Shown: positions 61,101 through 64,000 of the stretch, one piece after another
How positions within the stretch are numbered: the stretch's first letter is position 1
Layout: each line of letters opens with the position of its first letter
Origin: Eutrigla gurnardus
Lineage: Eukaryota; Chordata; Actinopteri; Perciformes; Triglidae
Assembly: GCA_963514095.1 (NCBI GenBank)
Contig: OY741271.1
Span: 7,095,476 to 7,159,475 of the forward strand
Direction: 5' to 3'
DNA length: 64,000 nucleotides
Position numbers and translations under genes: made by a program
Notes under the pieces: generated by a model
The model's database searches: none
What the model was told of the DNA's origin: nothing
What the model saw: the letters and a program-made list of their open reading frames with translations, nothing else

Positions 61101-63733
61101 ACCTTCCTACCTGGATGGGGGACATCTGAGCATAACCCCTCCAGCTGAAGTCCGGAAACTCCAGAGGGTTGTATCCAAATCTCACCGGTCGGCCATCGAG
61201 CACGGTTCCCTCCTCGATCTCAAACTTCAGATGGTGGAGGTCGGGGAAGTAATGATCTGGACGAGGTCTGCACGCACAGCAAGATGCATTTAGAAGGCAA
61301 AAGAGCTCATGAAGAGACAAGCCGGTCTGGATGACCATTTTTATCAAGTGAGGTCTCTATCATCTCGTTTCTCTTTTTTCCCCTCATTTCTTGTCATGTG
61401 GTGACAATGGAATATCATGACCCACATTTTTCATCCAAATCAAGTTTTTTTAAAAGTACGAGAAAAGATATTTCCTGTCCAGAAGTACCGTCTGCATCAT
61501 TCATTACCCATTACCAGAAAGTGGAATAATAGTAAAAAATATGTAGGGATGGATAGGGCAACTGGAACTATGGGAAATGTAGGACCCTTATCATCCTGAT
61601 ATGTCTTATGAGAGAGACTTGTAAACTCCAATCAAACTAAATATCATAACAAATAAACCAATAACTCAGGTGAGTGGTTAAACTCACAGATTACACTTCG
61701 GCCCCTCCACGTTGGGTCTGCAGCGACAGCGGCCGTTCCTCTCTCCACAGGACTGACCTGCTGAACCTCCAATGTCACACTGGCACCCTAAATACACGAC
61801 ACACAAACATGTGAATCCAATACTCCAGATACTGGGGAAACCAACAATTAAGGTGTCATTCATTATGAATTAGTGATGAGCACTCACCCTGGCAGCCGAG
61901 GTAGTTGTGCTCCTGCAGGTTGTAGTAGCCGTCTTTACAGGTGGAGCAGGTTCCACTGCAGGCGTTGGGCTTACAGTGACACTGACCGGTTTCCTGTCAA
62001 AAACCAGAAAGAGATTATTACTGTTAGTATGACATCACGAAGCAAAGAGATTATTACTGTTAGTATGACATCACGAAGCAAAGAGATTATTACTGTTAGT
62101 ATGACAACAGGAAGCAAAGAGATTATTACTGTTAGTATGACAACACGGAGCATGGAGACTGATCTAAAGGATCCTTTACTGTGCTTTAATGAAGAAAAAG
62201 GCCTTTGTAACACTTATGCATCACTGGGGACTGTTTAATTGTCCAACATTACAGCTGTGTTAATACATATGGCAAACATTTTGACAAAGGTTGTGAGCTG
62301 TTTTTTTTTTTATTGTGGAAGTCCAACCCTTTATTCCAATAATAAGTCTGTAATATGTAATGTAGCTACAATGCAGACACTCAGACCCTGAAGGACAACA
62401 ATGTTCATTCTATTACATCAGGCTTTCAATCTAGAGTCTTGCTTTTACAACTGATTTGCCCTGTGGGTAATATACATGCTATCTTCCTGGATTCCACTAG
62501 GGGCATTGCTGCTGTAGTATGGAGCACTGTAGTGCTGCAATAAATTAAAATCAATGTAGTTGCTAATCATCATCTCAGACTGTGAACTAACAGCACCAAT
62601 ATGTCATAACTGACATTCAAAGGATTCAAATTGTGCATGCAAATATGCATTCAAATGAATGCATATTTGGTCGTTATCTGGGCTGGTGTCCATTAAAAGC
62701 TTTAACTTGGTGAAAGAGGAAAATAACATAATTGTCCTCTAAGGACGTCAGTGTAACATATTACAAGGGATGCACAAGTGCTGGAAAAGGACAGAAATGG
62801 AGACCAAATTATGAAAAATAACAAAAAACATTTCATTCAGTTTAACTCCTTCTAATTTGGTTTGGATTAGGTTTTCATGCACAGACAAATGACATAATAA
62901 CCTATGTCAACCACAAAGCATTTCATAACTACATTTGAATTTCTGTCTTCAAGTGTAATCATGTGCTAAATGCATAACCTTTACCAGTCGTATAAATATC
63001 TAATTATAGACTGAAGGACTGCATTTAAATGGTCTCACCTGTGCACACTCTGCAACCCCGCTGATGGTTCCTGCAATGTTACACTCACAGTCTGCAGGAG
63101 CAAGAAGACACACAGATTTAAGTTCGTCTACGAGCTCCGTTTGCTGCATTCAGACGAGGGAAACATGTGAGAGTTTGTAGTTTCTCTTACTGGTGCATCC
63201 ATCTGGAGTGTCAGGGGAGAGGTTCCAGTACAGAGCTCTACATTTGTCACAAGCCGGGCCCTCCACATGGCGACGGCACTCACACTGGCCCTGAGAGGAC
63301 GATGGAAATAAACCAACGTCTCTGGTTAAGCTGCCAGTATGATGGATGTAGGAAATATTCCTAAATACCACCTGTCTCATTGTGTGCATGGGCAGAATTT
63401 ACAGATAAAACAATGAAGATTGGCTCACAATCTTACATGAACACCTACGCTCATGAAGTTACCATGGAAACATATTGCTTCAGCAGAAGTAAATATTATA
63501 CGGTTTTAATATAAATATCCAACATATGTTAAAAGTAACTTTTTTCCCCCCCATCACAGAATGTGTTCCATGATTATCGCTCTTTTGATTGGAACTATTT
63601 TGTGTCACAGTTAACCTTAAATATAATTAATTAAAAATCATAACATGAGCATAAAACAAACAGAAACAAGAAAATCTCACCCCTGGAGGCTGCATCACAT
63701 ACTGAACAGAGCCGGCCGGGTGGCAGGTCCCAG
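29383..63733 (-). CDS. lama5: laminin subunit alpha-5, 64 exons in the window, 5' end outside it
   Basis: I followed the reading phase through every junction from 63733 to the TAA at 29383-29385. The sum is 8936 nt, about 2977 residues. Human alpha-5 is about 3695 aa, so LN and most of LEa lie to the right of the window. Domain order is LEa end, LF, LEb, L4, LEc, coiled coil, LG1-3, a basic linker, LG4-5, exactly that of alpha-5; alpha-3A and alpha-4 lack LF and L4. The chain is secreted and assembles through its coiled coil with beta and gamma chains (laminins 511/521). It then builds basement membranes and binds integrins and dystroglycan through the LG domains. Exon lists are in the domain entries. 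Anomalies are a tandem alternative exon pair, one GC-AG intron, and repeats touching many splice sites. Assignment to lama5 rather than lama3 rests on CPHAYGCRNILV, DYVLVVPENSYS and the LG sequence. Confidence 0.96.
29560..30000. repeat. widespread teleost dispersed repeat in the last lama5 intron
   Basis: The stretch CCGCCCGGCGGTTGTATGCC followed by CCTCCGCCAACC, then AGGTCACAGTGACCTTTGACC, then TTTGAAGAAATTCCTTCCAGGC and GAGATATCCCGTTCACAAGA, matches a repeat I recall from many fish genomes. No coding capacity is seen. It includes a palindromic nuclear-receptor-type site at 29820-29834. Confidence 0.6.
30321..30408. repeat. (CA)n microsatellite, 88 bp
   Basis: An uninterrupted run of CA dinucleotides in the last lama5 intron, likely polymorphic. 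Confidence 0.98.
32508..32757 (+). mobile_element. tRNA-derived SINE in a lama5 intron
   Basis: The head contains a B-box-like GGTTCGATCCCC at 32547-32558. The tail has TTCAATCCCGATGAGCAGGT, then GCAGCACTTTGAGTGGCCGA and GGCTCTATAGAA, like the fragment at 18500-18680. It lies antisense to lama5 between LG-coding exons 57 and 58. Confidence 0.65.
32850..33214 (-). CDS. lama5: lama5 basic linker between LG3 and LG4
   Basis: Exon 33082-33214 and the first two thirds of 32793-32947 encode this linker. The sequence includes LDCPAAKKAQQIVAAKSKHG, SKPKGKQKKPSGSRSR and NTRESCQGEPSGREAG, then enters LG4 at THFSGSTHSYQRYD. The density of Lys and Arg resembles LG3-LG4 linkers that are protease-cleaved or heparin-binding in other alpha chains. 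Cleavage here is inference only. The donor at 33080-33081 is at once part of a (GT)n tract. Confidence 0.88.
33224..33490. repeat. 11-bp minisatellite, about 24 copies
   Basis: The plus-strand unit is AGAGACACATT, with variants AGAGACATATT and AGAGACACATA. The array begins 10 nt from the acceptor edge of the lama5 exon at 33082-33214. On the transcribed strand the unit reads as pyrimidine-rich TCTCTAATGTG. Confidence 0.97.
34269..38861 (-). CDS. lama5: lama5 LG1-LG3 domains
   Basis: The exons are 38682-38861, 38098-38237, 37448-37607, 37191-37324, 36934-37099, 36469-36603, 36136-36287, 35558-35690, 34830-34973, 34562-34692 and 34269-34436, about 548 residues. LG1 begins VSVPVKFNGASGVQVRTPHN and ends with FKGCIELDTLNEEVLSLYNF. 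LG2 includes FDGTGFVEIAFSDES, YYLGGVPEHKMP and LKGCFRNVKAQ. LG3 includes EAHFSGQSYLDLDL, FLGGMPNQGLTNLTGCISNV and FIR. LG1-3 of alpha-5 form the main integrin (alpha-3/6 beta-1) binding unit with the coiled-coil tails. The donor after 34830 is GTCGGC, less usual but in frame. Confidence 0.93.
34697..34743. repeat. (CA)n next to a lama5 acceptor
   Basis: On the lama5 strand this is (GT)n running to within a few bases of the acceptor of exon 34562-34692, in place of a normal polypyrimidine tract. Confidence 0.97.
34982..35010. repeat. (CA)n near a lama5 acceptor
   Basis: (GT)n on the transcribed strand, ending about 8 nt before the acceptor of exon 34830-34973. Confidence 0.95.
38979..39006. 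repeat. (GT)n at a lama5 donor
   Basis: On the lama5 strand the donor of exon 39009-39151 reads GTACACACAC, so the (AC)n tract starts at the splice site itself. Confidence 0.97.
39009..45262 (-). CDS. lama5: lama5 coiled-coil domain (laminin I/II), 12 exons
   Basis: The exons are 45111-45262, 44871-44981, 44380-44491, 43348-43521, 42717-42913, 42464-42580, 41563-41717, 41182-41311, 40921-41023, 40668-40781, 40012-40194 and 39009-39151, about 564 residues. It opens CDSCVIVLLEDLDKMNDNF, keeping the cysteine pair that links alpha to the other chains. It then runs in heptad-rich, cysteine-free sequence with several N-x-S/T sites, for example NASS, NRTS and NNTAR. It ends IRQLIQQARNAASK. The segment winds with beta and gamma chains into the long arm. 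The donor of 42464-42580 (GTTCGA) is weak but the only one fitting the frame. Confidence 0.92.
39515..39642 (-). mobile_element. tRNA-related SINE fragment
   Basis: The plus strand shows CTTGCCCAAGGTCACTTCGG, GCATGCAGACTGGAGGAGCT, GGGATTCGAACC and CTCTACCTCTGAGCCACAGC. This pattern is common in fish genomes and resembles a tRNA-like head read on the minus strand (B box GGTTCGAATCCC). It lies in a lama5 intron, in the same orientation as the gene. Confidence 0.55.
41137..41174. repeat. (GT)n near a lama5 donor
   Basis: Lies 7 nt inside the intron after the donor of exon 41182-41311; (AC)n on the transcribed strand. Confidence 0.97.
42585..42640. repeat. (GA)n beside a lama5 acceptor
   Basis: (CT)n on the lama5 strand, forming an extended pyrimidine tract upstream of exon 42464-42580. 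Confidence 0.95.
43883..44264. mobile_element. MITE with 23-bp inverted ends and internal degenerate tandem repeat
   Basis: AGTATGGAAGCCCATTTCTG at the left is inverted at the right (CAGAAATAGGCTTCCATACT), with one mismatch. Between them is a degenerate array of units like TATCTTAAAATAATGACTTA. It sits in lama5 intron 43522-44379. Confidence 0.75.
44819..44855. repeat. (GT)n near a lama5 donor
   Basis: About 15 nt inside the intron from the donor of exon 44871-44981; one T insertion interrupts it. Confidence 0.95.
45078..45103. repeat. (GT)n near a lama5 donor
   Basis: Starts about 7 nt after the donor of exon 45111-45262. Confidence 0.95.
45270..45298. repeat. (CA)n near a lama5 acceptor
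   Basis: (GT)n on the transcribed strand, ending about 7 nt before the acceptor of the same exon 45111-45262, so this exon has a dinucleotide tract on both sides. Confidence 0.95.
45394..48027 (-). CDS. lama5: lama5 LEc repeats between L4 and the coiled coil
   Basis: The exons are 47914-48027, 47697-47827, 47540-47620, 46800-47014, 46147-46247, 45792-45975 and 45394-45534. Units include CAPGFYRDTIGLFLGKC, CQHNTAGDHCESCQGGF, CNCSPCGTESCDPHTGQC and CRPGVNGPNCRQC. The last, CEQKYNVPVEQLDGMHC, leads into the coiled coil, as in mammals. The acceptor of the last exon lies directly against a (CT)n tract of about 75 nt (45539-45613). Confidence 0.93.
45539..45613. repeat. (GA)n tract at a lama5 acceptor
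   Basis: Pure (CT)n on the lama5 strand running into CTCTCCAG, the acceptor of exon 45394-45534. Confidence 0.97.
47150..47420. repeat. common teleost interspersed repeat
   Basis: The core GCATTTAGCAGATGCTTTTG then AAAGCGACTTACAATAAGTA is one I recall as very frequent in fish genomes. It is followed by a less conserved tail. It lies in a lama5 intron and its class is not certain. Confidence 0.5.
48564..50881 (-). CDS. lama5: lama5 L4 domain (domain IVa)
   Basis: The exons are 50720-50881, 49982-50089, 49755-49838 and 48564-48794, all phase 0 and symmetrical. The domain runs from VMNMEGWVLLGADRQEVPVV through KTYLGDKVSAYGGYLRYRL, GNQMTLVFMEREY and TGNSVSREELMMVLVGLESL. It returns to LE at CMCPANYLGDSCQ. 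An RGD tripeptide in TMRGDVLAL is encoded at 50030-50038; human alpha-5 has RGD at the same place. Published work on mouse alpha-5 attributes RGD-dependent cell adhesion to this domain. Confidence 0.93.
48963..49417. mobile_element. hAT-like MITE with 8-bp target duplication
   Basis: The ends are TAGAGGCGTAACGATTCA and the inverse-like TGATTCACTCCCCTA-type end (AAGATTCACTCCCCTA). The flanks GGAATAGA (48955-48962) and GAAATAGA (49418-49425) differ at one base. The interior is rich in ATCGAT/AATCGAT palindromes. No transposase. In a lama5 intron within the L4-coding part. Confidence 0.75.
50488..50517. repeat. (GT)n microsatellite
   Basis: Mid-intron between lama5 exons 50720-50881 and 49982-50089. 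Confidence 0.95.
51389..53850 (-). CDS. lama5: lama5 LEb repeats between LF and L4
   Basis: The exons are 53639-53850, 52990-53191, 51746-51890 and 51389-51529. They encode consecutive LE units such as CEPFGGQCHCRPNVIGRDC, GNCICPPRTVLPECTQC and CAPGFYGYPNC. The last is a split unit ending CFCFGATDRCRSSEKRRTE, the place where the L4 domain is inserted. Phases are continuous (2-1-2-0-0). A long GT microsatellite (51584-51718) lies just inside the donor of the third exon. Confidence 0.93.
51584..51718. repeat. long (GT)n with GA/GC interruptions, about 135 bp
   Basis: Near-continuous GT run about 27 nt inside the intron from the donor of lama5 exon 51746-51890. Open frames of Cys/Val or His/Thr here are artefacts of the repeat. 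Confidence 0.97.
53700..61267 (-). CDS. lama5: lama5 LF domain (domain IVb)
   Basis: The exons are 61111-61267, then one of 59872-60010 or 59157-59286, then 58719-58861, 58521-58624, 57731-57884, 57220-57383, 56830-56938, 55926-56023, 55630-55843, 54725-54851, 54466-54605, 54082-54197 and the first part of 53639-53850. Landmarks are RPDHYFPDLHHLKFEIEEG at the start, EPFVLNPGTW, DYLVLLPSAYYEAP, a DYVLVVEYS strand unit, a GRYVFILHYHQPLHP unit, FCPHAYGCR and LDKSYDFISNCGQNSF. The fold repeats a beta-sandwich-like unit. The exon at 55630-55843 encodes a Ser/Pro-rich, poorly conserved insert, also variable in the mammalian protein. LF is found in alpha-3B and alpha-5 chains and is a globule in the short arm. 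Confidence 0.92.
54198..54465 (-). other. lama5: lama5 GC-AG intron
   Basis: The donor after ACGCTGTGGCTG is GCAAGT, and the acceptor is CTCTCCAG before GATTATGTGCTG. This joins TLWL to DYVLVV in frame, the exact human junction. The only nearby GT would shift the frame. Confidence 0.88.
55095..55150. repeat. (AT)n tract
   Basis: Alternating TA run in a lama5 intron. Confidence 0.95.
59157..59286 (-). CDS. lama5: lama5 LF exon 7b (second, LAMA3-like alternative exon)
   Basis: The exon is 130 nt, entering in phase 0 and leaving in phase 1, like exon 7a. It begins TAVKLQVYVSEADVYLTRF and continues ILRYVNSEGATSNGKITAYQ then VNRRG. The acceptor is CCGTCGCCGTAG and the donor GTAGGTGT. It is open throughout and keeps V/F-LRY-x-N-x-x-G-x4-G-x-[VI] in register with 7a. 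After 7a it would be read out of frame and reach TGA within 11 codons, so it can only replace 7a. It lacks the two cysteines at the end of 7a. It could be a decaying duplicate, but its open frame, conserved hydrophobic pattern and good splice sites argue against that. Confidence 0.82.
59872..60010 (-). CDS. lama5: lama5 LF exon 7a (LAMA5-like alternative exon)
   Basis: The exon is 139 nt, entering in phase 0 and leaving in phase 1. It begins SKVVVSVSVSSPDLFHVVLR and continues YANRGG through GLNYYCGN; its last base T joins GT of the next exon to make Cys. The acceptor is CCTTCGGCAG and the donor GTGAGTGAA. SPDLF, RY.NRG and the Cys-x-x-Cys end match the human alpha-5 segment as I recall it. 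It is homologous to exon 7b and appears to be its alternative. Confidence 0.93.
60137..60174. repeat. (GGAA)n microsatellite in a purine-rich stretch
   Basis: About nine GGAA/AAGG units inside a 300-bp purine-rich stretch of the intron before LF exon 7a. It is pyrimidine-rich on the lama5 strand and produces long false Ser/Leu/Phe reading frames. Confidence 0.95.
61688..63733 (-). CDS. lama5: lama5 LEa: last laminin EGF-like repeats before LF (exons 1-5 of the window)
   Basis: The exons are 63681-63733, 63191-63290, 63039-63091, 61888-61993 and 61688-61787. They encode disulfide-rich LE units with the usual C-x-C spacing, for example GQCECRRHVEGPACDKC, GQCHCKPNACSGTCSTC and CGERNGRCRCRPNVEGPKC. 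LE arrays form a stiff rod in the short arm. Phases run 0-1-0-1-2 after the first exon. The exon before 63733 is outside the window; 63734-64000 shows only intron-like AT-rich sequence. Confidence 0.92.
62010..62153. repeat. 36-bp tandem repeat, four copies, at a lama5 acceptor
   Basis: Units start at 62010, 62046, 62082 and 62118. Each reads AGAGATTATTACTGTTAGTA then TGACATCACGAAGCAA with few changes. It starts 17 nt from the 5' edge of lama5 exon 61888-61993. On the transcribed strand every unit carries TACTAAC. Confidence 0.97.
62154..63038. other. lama5 intron without further recognised features
   Basis: AT-rich intronic sequence; no missing exon is required because the phases of the flanking exons agree. 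The same holds for other long lama5 introns (33491-34268, 39643-40011, 41718-42463, 56024-56829, 57885-58520, 60175-61110), in which I saw nothing beyond the repeats listed. Confidence 0.6.
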
Positions 63734-64000
63734 CTAGAAATGACAGAGAAAAAAGAAAAAACTTTATTGATACTATTGTGTCAAAATGTAGCCAATGGAA
63801 GTGTATGATGGGGGAAAAACTGTTATAATATTAGATGTATTGGTGGTATCTGTCTTAACTCATCAATAATATATAGAGAAAGGTTTCACCTCCTAGTTGT
63901 AACATTTATCTCCTACTTGGTGAAAAAACAACTACAGTCGTCACCAAATGTGTGGCAAAATTGTCAGCCACTGTCGCTGGTAAAATCAAATCAGCTCATT

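Overview
The window is animal nuclear DNA, most likely from a teleost fish, probably a percomorph. The evidence is three multi-exon vertebrate genes with GT-AG introns, dense (CA)n microsatellites, and several interspersed repeats of kinds I recall from fish genomes (tRNA-derived SINEs, hAT-like and other MITEs, a deleted Tc1 element). No operons, CRISPR arrays or rRNA/tRNA genes were seen. The species cannot be named from the sequence.

Layout. Positions 3845-8754 on the minus strand hold dnajc5 (cysteine-string protein), with four coding exons giving 196 codons and a stop. Its noncoding first exon probably lies near 21139-21300. A CpG-containing divergent promoter region (about 21050-21750) separates it from adrm1 (proteasomal ubiquitin receptor Rpn13), whose nine coding exons on the plus strand run 22892-27212 and encode 414 aa. 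Tail to tail with adrm1 is lama5 (laminin alpha-5) on the minus strand. It enters at the right edge and ends at its stop codon at 29383.

I joined 64 lama5 exons by hand with continuous reading phase. They give about 2977 codons from the last LEa repeats through LF, LEb, L4, LEc, the coiled coil and LG1-LG5. About 700 N-terminal residues (LN and most of LEa) lie beyond 64000.

Roles. The three proteins do unrelated jobs: a presynaptic Hsc70 co-chaperone, a 26S proteasome ubiquitin receptor that anchors UCH37, and a basement-membrane laminin chain. adrm1 and lama5 are also neighbours in human 20q13.33, and DNAJC5 is on the same human band, so the window is a conserved syntenic block.

Most notable observation. 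The lama5 LF domain holds two homologous exons in tandem, 59872-60010 and 59157-59286. Both enter in phase 0 and leave in phase 1, so either one alone keeps the frame, while including both or neither creates an early stop. This is the signature of frame-locked mutually exclusive exons. One matches LAMA5 at this place and the other looks more like LAMA3. Other observations are tandem arrays of branch-point-like motifs beside two lama5 acceptors, a cluster of (CA/GT)n tracts at lama5 splice sites, a GC-AG intron, and a palindromic nuclear-receptor site inside a dispersed repeat.
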